In this document: positions 34,254 through 43,443 of the stretch, one piece after another
Position numbering within the stretch: position 1 is the stretch's first letter
Layout of the letters: each line of letters starts with the position of its first letter
Assembly: GCA_947496465.1 (NCBI GenBank)
Contig: CANMCX010000002.1
Location: 248,001-312,000 of the forward strand
Length of the DNA: 64,000 bases
Source of the DNA: Marinifilum_A sediminis
Lineage (GTDB): Bacteria > Bacteroidota > Bacteroidia > Bacteroidales > Marinifilaceae
Direction: 5' to 3'
Position numbers and translations under genes: made by a program
Notes under the pieces: model-generated
What the model was told of the DNA's origin: nothing
Seen by the model: the letters and a program-made list of their open reading frames with translations, nothing else
Database searches by the model: none

Positions 34254-35027
34254 TCAGGCTCCGTTAAACCAATCTTTAAAATTATTCACTTTTTCTCTAC
34301 TTACTATTAGCTCACGATCGAAATCACTTGTGAGAATAACCTTAAGTCTGGAATTGGAATGAACTGAAACATCGCTAATCGCATTAATATTTACTATAAA
34401 TGAACGACTGATTCTATAGAAATATTTTGGATCTAATAAATCCTGTAGCTCTTCCATTTTATAATCGATTATGTACCTGTGTCCATCTTTTAATAAAATA
34501 AAAGCATCTCTTCCTTCTGCAAAATACAATGAGATGTCATCAGCTTTAAAAGATTTAAGTTTCTCTCCTACTTTCACCATAAATCTGGTTTTGTAGTTTT
34601 TTTGAATACTTGATAGAGCGGCACTCAACTCCTCTATATTTCTCAATTGAGATGATTCAGCCAATGACTCCTTCATGCTTTCAAACTTTTTTAAAGCTGC
34701 ATGTAAATTATCGAAAGTAACTGGTTTTAACAGATAATCTATGCTATTTAATTTGAATGCATTAAGTGCATACTCATTGTAAGCTGTTGTGAAGATAACC
34801 GGTGTTTGAACTTGAACTCTTTTAAATATTTCGAAACTTAAGCCATCAACCAAATGAATATCCAGAAAAATAAGATCAATTTTATTATCTGGATTTCCCA
34901 ACCAAATAGATGATTCGGTTACCGATTCGAATCGATCAACTATTTTAATACGTGGATCGTATTTATGCAACAATCTTTCTAATTTATCCGCTGCTAAAAT
35001 TTCATCTTCGATAATAATTACCTTCAT
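34254..35027 (-). CDS. LytTR-type response regulator
   Basis: A 257-residue protein: receiver domain at residues 1-120 (VIIIEDE acidic pocket, phospho-acceptor Asp in LIFLDIH, TTAYNEYALNAF, and DYLLKPV) and LytTR DNA-binding domain at ~150-257 (FMVKVGEKLKSF, YRISRSFIVNINAI). It lies 25 bases after the second of two LytS-type kinase genes and should be their partner. LytTR regulators bind direct repeats upstream of target promoters. Confidence 0.9.
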   Translation of the reverse strand: MKVIIIEDEILAADKLERLLHKYDPRIKIVDRFESVTESSIWLGNPDNKIDLIFLDIHLVDGLSFEIFKRVQVQTPVIFTTAYNEYALNAFKLNSIDYLLKPVTFDNLHAALKKFESMKESLAESSQLRNIEELSAALSSIQKNYKTRFMVKVGEKLKSFKADDISLYFAEGRDAFILLKDGHRYIIDYKMEELQDLLDPKYFYRISRSFIVNINAISDVSVHSNSRLKVILTSDFDRELIVSREKVNNFKDWFNGA

Positions 35028-35052
35028 TTTGCTCTATCAGTTGTTGTTTGGT

Positions 35053-36093
35053 TTAATCTTCAATTTTTATTGTTGGTACAAATATTCTTGTCATATTATC
35101 TGTACACTCCCATTTCATATCCAAATCCGAATAAAACGAAATGGCTTTTTGAATACTCTCTTTCAGAAGCTCAACTTTTGGTTTAGGCGTTAATTTTTCT
35201 GAAGATAGAAATTCAAAAATAATATAGCTTTCATTTTTCTTAATATCAACACTCAATTTAGTATGAGAATCTATCATCTGACAATATTCAATAAGCTGAA
35301 TTGTTTGCAAAATCATATTGGGAACAACATGAATTTCATCTTCATTCGAATTAAGATTCCAATTTACAATAAAATTATTCGAATATTTATAGTTTCTAAT
35401 TTTTAAGTATTGTTTTACCTTAAGTTTTTCTTCCTCCAAACTTATAATCTCGGAATATCGATTGCCTAAAATCCGTCTGTAAAACAATGCCAAATGGTCA
35501 ATATACTTTTCGGCGTTTTCAACATCATTTTTTCGAATCAAACTAATTACACTTTCGAATGATTCATACAAAAAATCGGGATTCAACTTGTTCTTAAAAA
35601 CTTCCAATTCAAATTCAATGTTCTTTCTATTCATCTCCTCCTTTTGTAGCAAAAGAGTGTTTTGCCTATCCAAAAACTGAATACTTAAATAAAACAGATG
35701 AAATAGAATGCCAACCAGAGTAAATACAATTAAAAAGGAAGTCAATTCTGTCCTGAATTCGCTTAAGCCAATTATATAAACAAAGTATAATGAAAAACAC
35801 GCAATCACAACTGCGAATGTAATCAGAAGGCTACCCGAATAAAGAACAATGGTTTTTATAATCCCTTTACCTTCGAACCATTTTAATTTCTCCGTTTTCT
35901 TAATCCAAAACCGATAAGATTCGAAGAGTAAAAAGGTAACAACCATTAAAAAGATAAACTCCTCTGGACTGAAGTTATTATCTATTTCTGATAGCTTATC
36001 GAATACCAAAAGCATCAATAAATAAACCAATCCAGAAACTAGAGATGGTGTAAGAATGCGATAAAGAGGACTATTTAAGAAATTCGTTTTCAT
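35053..36093 (-). CDS. Degenerate LytS-type histidine kinase lacking the phospho-acceptor His
   Basis: A 346-residue protein with four predicted helices in the first ~150 residues and a His_kinase-like part from ~165. Where an active kinase has LNPHFLFNSLN this one has LNPDFLYESFESV, replacing the phospho-acceptor His by Asp; where LQPLVENAIKHN is expected it has LQTIQLIEYCQMID, losing the N-box Asn. It is therefore probably a pseudokinase. It lies between an intact kinase and the LytTR regulator, so it may regulate that kinase as a heterodimer partner. Confidence 0.8.
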   Translation of the reverse strand: MKTNFLNSPLYRILTPSLVSGLVYLLMLLVFDKLSEIDNNFSPEEFIFLMVVTFLLFESYRFWIKKTEKLKWFEGKGIIKTIVLYSGSLLITFAVVIACFSLYFVYIIGLSEFRTELTSFLIVFTLVGILFHLFYLSIQFLDRQNTLLLQKEEMNRKNIEFELEVFKNKLNPDFLYESFESVISLIRKNDVENAEKYIDHLALFYRRILGNRYSEIISLEEEKLKVKQYLKIRNYKYSNNFIVNWNLNSNEDEIHVVPNMILQTIQLIEYCQMIDSHTKLSVDIKKNESYIIFEFLSSEKLTPKPKVELLKESIQKAISFYSDLDMKWECTDNMTRIFVPTIKIED

Positions 36094-36111
36094 TTTTTAG
36101 GCGTATAGCAA

Positions 36112-37155
36112 TCAATTAATTCTGGTTTGAGAAATCAGTGGTAAACTAACCTTGAAATGTTCACTTTTATCCAATAATATGGAATCGTTGGTAAAAAATG
36201 AATACCTCTTTTTAATATTTTCTATTCCGATTTGGAAAGACTCTGGTTGTTCACGTAAGGGGTTAATGTTGTTCTTCACACATAAATAATTGTTATCACT
36301 TCCAATCTCTACTGATAAAGGTGTTGTCTGTGATATCAGATTGTGTTTAATAGCATTTTCTACCAACATTTGAACCGAAAGAGGCGGTACATAGCTGTTC
36401 TTTATCTTTTCCGGAATGTTAATTTTCAACTCATAAGCTTCCTGAAATCTAACCTGAAGAAGATAATTGTATGCTTCTACAAAATCCAACTCTTTCTGCA
36501 ATGGAATTAATGGCTGATCGTTCTGTTTAAAAATAAAACGATAGCTCTCAGCAAACATTCTTATGAATTTTTCCGCAACCTTAGTATCCTTATACAGTAA
36601 GGATGATATCGTATTTAAAGAATTGAACAGAAAGTGCGGATTCAATTGAGATTTAAGAGCTTCAAACTGCAAGTTCAGCTGATTATTCATCATCTCAACC
36701 GAACGTATTTCTTCTTCGCGCATTTGATTAAACGAGTAAATCATAAAATCAATAATACAATACACTATAACTGATAAAAAGAGAATTAGCAAGGTTTTAA
36801 AAATCTCATCATTATAAATCAGCCAAAATTGTGAGTAAGTAAGTTCTTTTCGAATCGAAATTAAGAACATTTCGGAATAAATAGCGATTAGCGCAAGTCC
36901 TACTACATATAAGGCACTACACTGAATTAAAAATCGTAATGCATGTTGTTGCCTCCAATTAATAATCCGATTTAGGTATTTGCTAATAAATAAAGCAGCC
37001 ATACCTGCCCATAAACCGAATACAGCGCTAGGTAGATATCCGGTTAAATTGTGCTCAACACCAGGAAGATCGCCAGCATAACTATAAAAGGCCAATACAT
37101 AGCATAAAATTCCCAACAAGGGACTAATCGTAATAAATCGCCAGTTTTTATTCAT
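36112..37155 (-). CDS. LytS-type sensor histidine kinase (intact)
   Basis: A 347-residue membrane kinase with four helices in residues 1-150, then LKSQLNPHFLFNSLNTISSLL with the phospho-acceptor His and an N-box VQMLVENAIKHNLIS. The ATP-lid region is short (QIGIENIKKRYSFF), as usual in this family. It starts the kinase/pseudokinase/regulator operon, with 18- and 25-base spacings. The signal sensed is unknown. Confidence 0.9.
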   Translation of the reverse strand: MNKNWRFITISPLLGILCYVLAFYSYAGDLPGVEHNLTGYLPSAVFGLWAGMAALFISKYLNRIINWRQQHALRFLIQCSALYVVGLALIAIYSEMFLISIRKELTYSQFWLIYNDEIFKTLLILFLSVIVYCIIDFMIYSFNQMREEEIRSVEMMNNQLNLQFEALKSQLNPHFLFNSLNTISSLLYKDTKVAEKFIRMFAESYRFIFKQNDQPLIPLQKELDFVEAYNYLLQVRFQEAYELKINIPEKIKNSYVPPLSVQMLVENAIKHNLISQTTPLSVEIGSDNNYLCVKNNINPLREQPESFQIGIENIKKRYSFFTNDSILLDKSEHFKVSLPLISQTRIN

Positions 37156-37226
37156 TTCTTATTTTGGGTGATTTTCAACTAAAGATACAGCAATACGATA
37201 GTAAACGCCTAGTTTGTGTACTAATA

Positions 37227-37261
37227 TTCGATCTATCGGACTTAACACCCGATAAATCGAA
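37227..37261. promoter_or_regulatory. Inverted repeat upstream of the LytTR operon
   Basis: TTCGATCTATCGG (37227-37239) and CCGATAAATCGAA (37249-37261) match in 12 of 13 positions around a 9-base spacer. It lies in the 123-base gap between the repeat-protein gene and the kinase operon. No T-run follows on the minus strand, so an operator is more likely than a terminator. Confidence 0.45.
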
Positions 37262-37278
37262 CACTCTTAACGACAAGC

Positions 37279-38742
37279 TTATTTGTTTCTATCTCTTGCA
37301 TAAATTGCTTTCATTACTTTACCATACTCGTACTCTGAACTAATCTCCTGAGTAGCCTCCAGTAAAGCATCTCTAATTTCATCATCGTCCAAATCCATTC
37401 TCTGACTTGATACGATTAAAAAGCTTGCTAATTCATAATTAGAGGAGATATTCTCTGATTTTTTAATCAATTTTAATTGCTGCTTTTTGGTAAGTTCTCC
37501 ACTAAGTAATAATGACTTATAAAACTTACTCAATTCGTATGATGAAGAGATATTATCAGATGATTCAATTAGAAAATCGAAACGCTCCGATCCAAGTTCA
37601 TCATATTTTATCAATTGATTCAAAATACCTTTATAGGTATAATCTGAAGATATATTTCCAAGTAATGAAGTGAATTCATTTAAGTTTTCCTGACTTAGCA
37701 TTTCACCATGAATAATGGTATTAATAATCTGTCCCATTTCGTAATCAGATGAAATAGACTCAGTCAATTCAATAATCTTTTCAATATTACCATCAGTTAA
37801 ACCATTGTCTTTCAATACCGATTTAATAATTTGAGATTTTTCGTAATCCGATGAAATTTCATCTACCTCCGCCAGTATTAAATTCAATTGCTTGTCGGTC
37901 AATTTATCATCTTTCAAAGCCAGTTTCATTAGATTCGATTTCTCGTAATTCGAACTAATATTTTCTGTTGCCTCAATAAAATGAGTGAAGTTTTCTTCCG
38001 ATAAATCATTCAATTTGTACACCGATTTTAGCACTTGCGATAACTCATAGTTCGATGAAATCTCCTTTAAACTGCTAAAGAATTCACTTGCCACTTCCGG
38101 ATCGGAAATAAATACAGGATTGTATTTCTTGTAAATTTGAGAAACTTCATAATCCGAATCAATACGATAAGGAAATTCTCTTAGCAAATTTTGAAGTTCG
38201 CTTTTATTCAATTTATTGTTCTTCAATAAATACTTTACCATTCTCGATCTGTAATAATCGCTATCGGTTTCTTCCAATTCGCTTAAGAATCCCGAAATAC
38301 CTTTCTTTTGATAGACTTTATTAACTCTGTTTTCCAGATCAAGACCCGAATTTCGCACAATATCCGGAAGCATCTTCTTCATCCATTCTCTCCCTTTAGG
38401 TTCGAACGCAACTTCTTTATTTCCTTCAAAATATCTGCGTACAATTCTATCATCATCCGATGAGATATACAACTTTCGTCTCATACCGAAACTAACCATA
38501 CTAATTTTAATGTAAGCATCTTCAGACATACCTACTACATCAGTATAATCATTATTAAATTCGATATCACCATTTGAAGAAATTTTGATATTCTCCAATC
38601 TCCAATTGTTATTTCTTCTAATTGTAATTTCAATATCTTCATTTCCTGCGTATCCAAATGGAGTTGAAAGCAAAAAGACTGAAAGAACAACAGTTAAAAT
38701 GCGTAAATATTTTTTCATCCTAGTATAGTTTAGTGTTTTCAT
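37279..38742 (-). CDS. Exported protein with tandem ~34-residue ISSDYE repeats
   Basis: A 487-residue protein from the ATG at 38742, with an alternative at 38718; both give a signal peptide (MKKYLRILTVVLSVFLLSTPFGYA). A 72-residue upstream extension has no such character and was rejected. After an N-terminal domain (GREWMKKMLPDIVRNSGLD) come about ten repeats of ~34 residues beginning ISS[DN]YE, with conserved Tyr and a Leu-rich second helix, likely an alpha-solenoid. Similar repeats occur in the C-terminal part of some BlaR1-like M56 proteins. It lies just upstream of the LytTR operon on the same strand and may be its periplasmic sensor or target. Confidence 0.72.
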   Translation of the reverse strand: MKTLNYTRMKKYLRILTVVLSVFLLSTPFGYAGNEDIEITIRRNNNWRLENIKISSNGDIEFNNDYTDVVGMSEDAYIKISMVSFGMRRKLYISSDDDRIVRRYFEGNKEVAFEPKGREWMKKMLPDIVRNSGLDLENRVNKVYQKKGISGFLSELEETDSDYYRSRMVKYLLKNNKLNKSELQNLLREFPYRIDSDYEVSQIYKKYNPVFISDPEVASEFFSSLKEISSNYELSQVLKSVYKLNDLSEENFTHFIEATENISSNYEKSNLMKLALKDDKLTDKQLNLILAEVDEISSDYEKSQIIKSVLKDNGLTDGNIEKIIELTESISSDYEMGQIINTIIHGEMLSQENLNEFTSLLGNISSDYTYKGILNQLIKYDELGSERFDFLIESSDNISSSYELSKFYKSLLLSGELTKKQQLKLIKKSENISSNYELASFLIVSSQRMDLDDDEIRDALLEATQEISSEYEYGKVMKAIYARDRNK

Positions 38743-38961
38743 GTGATTTTGTGTTATTTCTACGATACAATATTCCGAATTAATTAAGTCGCAAAAAAAC
38801 GAATTGCCACCAACTGTAGAATTAATGTAGTGAATTGTAATTCCCACACTTTTATTAAAAAACCATCCATCTTTACCATATGGTTTATTCTTAACTAAAT
38901 ACTGATTTCTAAATTTTAATTGTATCTTAAAACTGCAAAACCTGGCAATAGAAATCATATT

Positions 38962-40758
38962 ATGAACATTGATCCGATAAGAGAGTTAGACGGAAGAAAT
39001 TTGTATTATACCTTTGTAGCTGGTGCAAAAAGAGTTTTTGAACATCAGGCGGAAATCAACAGAATAAATGTTTTTCCTGTTAATGATAAGGATACCGGCA
39101 CTAATTTAGTCGCTACTTTGCAAGCTATTCTCGATAATACAAGTCCCAATAAATCGTATAAAACAACTGCTGACAATATCGCCGAAGCTGCCTTGATTGG
39201 AGCGAGAGGAAATTCAGGAATAATTTTCGCTCAATTTCTTTATGGTTTGTCAATGGAAACTGTAAATGAAGACAAAATTAAAATGCCCGATTTTGCATCA
39301 AGTGTAAACAATTCGATTACCTATATTTATGATGCCATCAGCAATCCGGTTGAGGGAACAATGTTAACGGTAATACGAGACTGGGCAGAATACATCCACA
39401 GCAATAAGGATCTGATTTCAGACTTCAACCAAATTTTCCTAAGTTCTCTTGAAACCTTAAAAAAATCATTATTTGAAACCACTGGCAAATTAAAGGTATT
39501 GAGTAAAGCCAATGTGGTTGATGCGGGTGCCAAAGGTTTTGTCTTGTTTATAGAAGGTATTATTGATTTTATAAAGAATGGGAATATTCAGGAACTAATG
39601 GCGCAAAATCATACAAGTGCTGAATTGCCATTAATTAATGAAAATATAGAGAATGAAATCACCTACAGATATTGCACCGAAGCTGTAATTAAAAATTTTA
39701 GCTGGAATAGTAAGCAACTAAAAGATTTACTAGAGAAAAATGGAGATTCTGTTGTGGTTGCGGGATCGAGTAAAATGCAAAGATTGCATTTTCATACCAA
39801 TCATCCCGATCAGGTTTTTCAGGAATTAAAAGATTCCGGAACCATTACATTTCAGAAAATAGATGACATGGTTCGTCAAAATGAAATGGCGATTGCTCCT
39901 AAAGCAAAAATTGCATTGGTTACCGATTCAACCTGCGATTTGCCACAGGAAATACTTGATCATTATCAAATCAACATGATTCCTATCAACTTGTATTTTG
40001 GTCAGAATCATTACCTCGATCGCTTGACCATACAGCATGATCAATTTTACGAAATGTTGGATTCCAATGCTGAATTTCCTGTAACATCGCAATGCAATAC
40101 TCAAAGTTTTGAGAAATTATATAACCGTTTAGCGGATTATTACGACGCCGTGATATCCATACATTTAAGTGAAAAGTTGAGTGGTACCATTAACAATGCC
40201 ATTAAAGCTGCAGATAAAATCTCCTCCACAAAAAGCACTCCTATTCACGTAATCGATTCAAAAGGTGTTTCCGGAGCTTTAGGATTACAGGTCTTAAAAA
40301 TTGCAGAAGCCATTGCATCAGGAATTCAAACATCAGAAATAATAGAGTCACTTAAAGTGTGGCAAAACAATACCAATATTTTTGTAAGTGTTAAAACCTT
40401 AAAATACATGGTTAAAGGAGGTAGAGTTTCCCACACCAAAGGAATAATTGCTCGTTTGCTAAATATCAATCCAATTATATCTTTAGGTAAGGATGGAAAA
40501 TCTCTTGTGTTTGGAAAAACCTATACGCACAAATCGAACCTTAAGCTGGTAATGAAAACTGTGGCAAAATTAACCGAACAGAAAAATGTTTGGAAATACA
40601 TAATTTTACATGCCAACAATCCAGAAGCTGCCAATTGGTATAAATCTCAAATGAAAAAACTCAGCAAACAGGAACCTGTTGCTGTAGTAAATATCTCTCC
40701 TGTTATAGCAATGCATGCAGGAGTAGGAACAGCTGCAGTGGCATTAATCACAGAATAG
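38962..40758 (+). CDS. Fused FakA-like kinase and DegV/FakB-like fatty-acid-binding protein
   Basis: A 598-residue fusion from the ATG at 38962; an upstream in-frame start was rejected. Residues 1-200 are a DAK2/DhaL ATP-binding domain (INVFPVNDKDTGTNL with the Mg-binding Asp residues; AALIGARGNSGIIFAQFL). Residues ~230-310 match the FakA middle domain (YCTEAVI, GDSVVVAGSS, HFHTNHPDQVF). Residues ~315-598 are a DegV domain (KIALVTDSTCDLP, TSQCNTQSFEKLY). In Firmicutes FakA phosphorylates fatty acids held by separate FakB; here both are on one chain, and the next gene is plsY, which consumes acyl-phosphate. Confidence 0.88.
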   Translation: MNIDPIRELDGRNLYYTFVAGAKRVFEHQAEINRINVFPVNDKDTGTNLVATLQAILDNTSPNKSYKTTADNIAEAALIGARGNSGIIFAQFLYGLSMETVNEDKIKMPDFASSVNNSITYIYDAISNPVEGTMLTVIRDWAEYIHSNKDLISDFNQIFLSSLETLKKSLFETTGKLKVLSKANVVDAGAKGFVLFIEGIIDFIKNGNIQELMAQNHTSAELPLINENIENEITYRYCTEAVIKNFSWNSKQLKDLLEKNGDSVVVAGSSKMQRLHFHTNHPDQVFQELKDSGTITFQKIDDMVRQNEMAIAPKAKIALVTDSTCDLPQEILDHYQINMIPINLYFGQNHYLDRLTIQHDQFYEMLDSNAEFPVTSQCNTQSFEKLYNRLADYYDAVISIHLSEKLSGTINNAIKAADKISSTKSTPIHVIDSKGVSGALGLQVLKIAEAIASGIQTSEIIESLKVWQNNTNIFVSVKTLKYMVKGGRVSHTKGIIARLLNINPIISLGKDGKSLVFGKTYTHKSNLKLVMKTVAKLTEQKNVWKYIILHANNPEAANWYKSQMKKLSKQEPVAVVNISPVIAMHAGVGTAAVALITE

Positions 40759-40767
40759 AACATATCA

Positions 40768-41364
40768 ATGATAATAGCAATAATACTAACAATTTTTGCC
40801 TACCTATTGGGTTCTATCCCTTTTGGATATTGGATTACCAAAAGAGTTACAGGTAAAAACATACAAAATCACGGAAGTGGAAATATTGGCTCAACCAATG
40901 TGAGACGAATTGCAGGCAAAAAAGCTTCAATTTTAACTCAGGTCTTAGATATGCTAAAAGGTCTTGTTCCTGTACTCATCGCTTTTAATGTACATCGTTA
41001 TGGTTTTGTCATTCCTCCGGACTCCATTCTATTTGTTGCACTTGCGGCAATACTAGGTCACAATTTTAGCCTATTTTTGGAACTAAAAGGTGGTAAGGGA
41101 GTTAACACAAGTTTGGGCGCTAGTGTTTTAATTTGTCCTATTCCTGTATTTATCGCTGTATCGGTTTATTTTATCGTACGTTACGTATTTAAATTCGTAT
41201 CCTTAGGCTCTTTGTTTATTGCACTTAGTTTACCCATTTCCTTCTACTTTCTTTACGGATACAATCATATCTTAATCTATTTGATAGTTGTGGGAATACT
41301 TATCATCGTTCAACATCAATCCAATATCAAACGATTATTGAAAGGAGAAGAGTTAGGCGCATAA
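40768..41364 (+). CDS. plsY: Glycerol-3-phosphate acyltransferase PlsY
   Basis: A 198-residue membrane enzyme transferring the acyl group from acyl-phosphate to glycerol-3-phosphate. The three cytoplasmic motifs are present: GSIPFGYWITKRVTG with SGNIGSTNVRR, GHNFSLFLELKGGKGVNTSLG, and a later LFIALSLPI helix. It starts 9 bases after the FakAB-like gene, so host or scavenged fatty acids could pass from FakAB to PlsY. Confidence 0.93.
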   Translation: MIIAIILTIFAYLLGSIPFGYWITKRVTGKNIQNHGSGNIGSTNVRRIAGKKASILTQVLDMLKGLVPVLIAFNVHRYGFVIPPDSILFVALAAILGHNFSLFLELKGGKGVNTSLGASVLICPIPVFIAVSVYFIVRYVFKFVSLGSLFIALSLPISFYFLYGYNHILIYLIVVGILIIVQHQSNIKRLLKGEELGA

Positions 41365-41392
41365 AAAAAGCCATTCCCGAAAGAATGGCTTT
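41362..41392 (-). terminator. Terminator between plsY and fabG
   Basis: AAAGCCATTC (41368-41377) and GAATGGCTTT (41383-41392) close a CCGAAA-type 5-base loop. The long T-run lies on the minus strand, serving fabG; plsY probably uses it too. Confidence 0.82.
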
Positions 41393-41412
41393 GAAATATT
41401 CTTTGTAATCTC

Positions 41413-42159
41413 TTACATGTTCATACCACCACAAACGTGAATTGTTTGTCCGGTTACATAAGAAGAAAGATCAGATCCTAAATACACACAAGTTTGTGCG
41501 ATTTCTTCAGGAGTTCCTCCTCTTTTCAATGGAATTTTACCAGCCCATTCTTTCACTACATCTTCAGGAAGTTGACCTGTCATTTCAGTAATGATAAAAC
41601 CTGGTGCAATTGCGTTAGAACGGATACCTCTTGATCCTAATTCCTTAGCAACAGATTTTGAAAATCCGATGATACCTGCTTTAGAAGCTGAGTAGTTAGA
41701 TTGACCAGCATTACCGCTAACACCAACAACAGAACTCATGTTGATGATAGAACCACTACGCTGCTTTAGCATTGTACGTTGAACTGCTTTAGTGAAGTTG
41801 AATACAGATTTCAAGTTTACGTTGATAACCATATCCCACTGCTCTTCAGTCATACGCATCAATAAAGTATCTTTCGTGATACCTGCATTGTTTACCAAAA
41901 TATCAATAGCTCCGAATTCTTTAACAATCTCAGCAACTACTTTATCTGTATCAGCAAAGTTACTTGCATCAGAAGCATATCCTTTAGCTTTTACTCCGTA
42001 AGAAGCAATTTCCTTTTCAGTTTCGATTGCTTGCTCATTGTAGAACAAATCAGTAAAAGCAACATTAGCACCTTGTTTTGCAAACTCAATTGCAACCGCT
42101 TTACCAATACCACGTGAAGCACCAGTAACAATCGCTGTTTTTCCTTCTAATAATTTCAT
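41413..42159 (-). CDS. fabG: 3-oxoacyl-ACP reductase
   Basis: A 248-residue SDR of FabG length, reducing 3-oxoacyl-ACP with NADPH in fatty acid elongation. It has VTGASRGIGKAVA, NNAGITKDTLLMRM (a FabG signature), SSVVGVSGNAGQSNYSASKAG and a C-terminal YVTGQTIHVCGGMNM. It is convergent with plsY, placing two lipid genes side by side on opposite strands. Confidence 0.92.
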   Translation of the reverse strand: MKLLEGKTAIVTGASRGIGKAVAIEFAKQGANVAFTDLFYNEQAIETEKEIASYGVKAKGYASDASNFADTDKVVAEIVKEFGAIDILVNNAGITKDTLLMRMTEEQWDMVINVNLKSVFNFTKAVQRTMLKQRSGSIINMSSVVGVSGNAGQSNYSASKAGIIGFSKSVAKELGSRGIRSNAIAPGFIITEMTGQLPEDVVKEWAGKIPLKRGGTPEEIAQTCVYLGSDLSSYVTGQTIHVCGGMNM

Positions 42160-42403
42160 GAAATTCTATTTTGAATTTTAATAATTTCCTAAACAATCCG
42201 GATAATCCGGTATAGTATCACTTGATTTAGTATGGAATAGAGAAATAATTTAATCGCTCAATCCCTCAAAATCGCTAACAAATATAAAATATTTTCGTCT
42301 ATAATACTTTTATTATTTCAAATTTGAGCTTCGTAAGTCTTAACAAAACAGCATAGAAGATTTCCACTCCCTTTTCCAAACCACAACATATCAAATAACT
42401 AGA

Positions 42404-43150
42404 CTACACTTTCACTATAATTATCTCTTCCAATTCTCCCAATATTTCACCTGCTTTACCTTGAAGAAAAAAATCCGTAATACTATCCGTATAGTTTGAT
42501 TTCTCTGTATTAATCTCGACTATTGTAGCTCCATTTCGTTTTGCCTCAATTGGAATACTAGCAGCAGGATACACTTCACCTGTGGTTCCAATTATCAGTA
42601 CCACATCAGCACTTTGTGCTGCCAATAACGATTTTCGATAAGCATTTTCGGGGATTCCTTCACCAAAGAATACAAAATCAGGTTTTAGAATGGACTTATC
42701 GTTAGGACACAAGGGAGGCAATTTTTCCAAATCGATTTCCTTTGGTAAAAACACCTGTTCGCATGCAGCACAGATTAACTTTTGTGAGTTCCCATGAAAT
42801 TCAAATACACTTTTCGATCCAGCTTCCTGATGGAGGTTATCAATATTCTGTGTAACAATAGATTTTAACACTCCTCTTTCTTCCCATCTGGCTAGAATTT
42901 CATGAGCCTTATTGTATTTTGCTTTTCCAAAAAAATCATAAAAAATAGATTTGATCGCCTTCCACGATTCCTCAGGTTCCGCATAAAAAAAATCCAAATC
43001 TAGACACTTAGGATCGTATTTACTCCACAAACCATTAGGTCCCCGAAAAGGTGGAATACCACTCTCAACAGAAACACCAGCCCCCGTAAATGCAATCATC
43101 GACTCAGAGTTTAGTATAAGTTCTGCAACTTTTTGTAAATCATTTTTCAT
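42404..43150 (-). CDS. Sirtuin-type NAD-dependent protein deacylase
   Basis: A 248-residue sirtuin from the ATG at 43150; an 18-residue upstream extension was rejected as unconserved. It has AFTGAGVSVESGIPPFRGPNGLW, TQNIDNLHQEAG, the catalytic His in EFHGN, and GTTGEVYPAASIP. The zinc site keeps CAAC but the second pair is CPND, so only three of the usual four Cys are visible. It removes acyl groups from lysines using NAD+. Confidence 0.9.
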   Translation of the reverse strand: MKNDLQKVAELILNSESMIAFTGAGVSVESGIPPFRGPNGLWSKYDPKCLDLDFFYAEPEESWKAIKSIFYDFFGKAKYNKAHEILARWEERGVLKSIVTQNIDNLHQEAGSKSVFEFHGNSQKLICAACEQVFLPKEIDLEKLPPLCPNDKSILKPDFVFFGEGIPENAYRKSLLAAQSADVVLIIGTTGEVYPAASIPIEAKRNGATIVEINTEKSNYTDSITDFFLQGKAGEILGELEEIIIVKV

Positions 43151-43283
43151 GCTGAAATAGTATATTTTGTGTGAAAATAAATTGTTACAATCAGAATTCC
43201 TCAAACATTAAATTTAATAAAATTCGCTATTGCCAAAAAGATTTCTTCCTGTTTTACTGACACTTACAACTAGTAACGATTTA

Positions 43284-43310
43284 TTAACATTGCTGTAATA
43301 TTCCTGTAAC
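43284..43310 (+). promoter_or_regulatory. PHO-box-like direct repeats upstream of pstS
   Basis: CTGTAAT (43293-43299) and CTGTAAC (43304-43310) are 7-mers with an exact 11-base period, the geometry of PhoB boxes (CTGTCAT-N4-CTGTCAT). A weaker half-site TTAACAT precedes at 43284. The repeats lie about 135 bases before the pstS ATG, and a PhoB-like regulator is encoded downstream in the cluster. Confidence 0.55.
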
Positions 43311-43443
43311 ATTAGCTTTCTAACATTGTAATATGGAATTGGGACAAACGATAAACCAATTCATACTATGTAATGTATCGACAAGGATTTTAAAAGTATA
43401 AAAAATCTACGAACAATCATTTTAAACTAAAAATCTAGAAAGA

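Noticed and set aside
38743..38958. 72-residue N-terminal extension of the ISSDYE-repeat protein
   Set aside because: It would bury the signal peptide and has no domain character.
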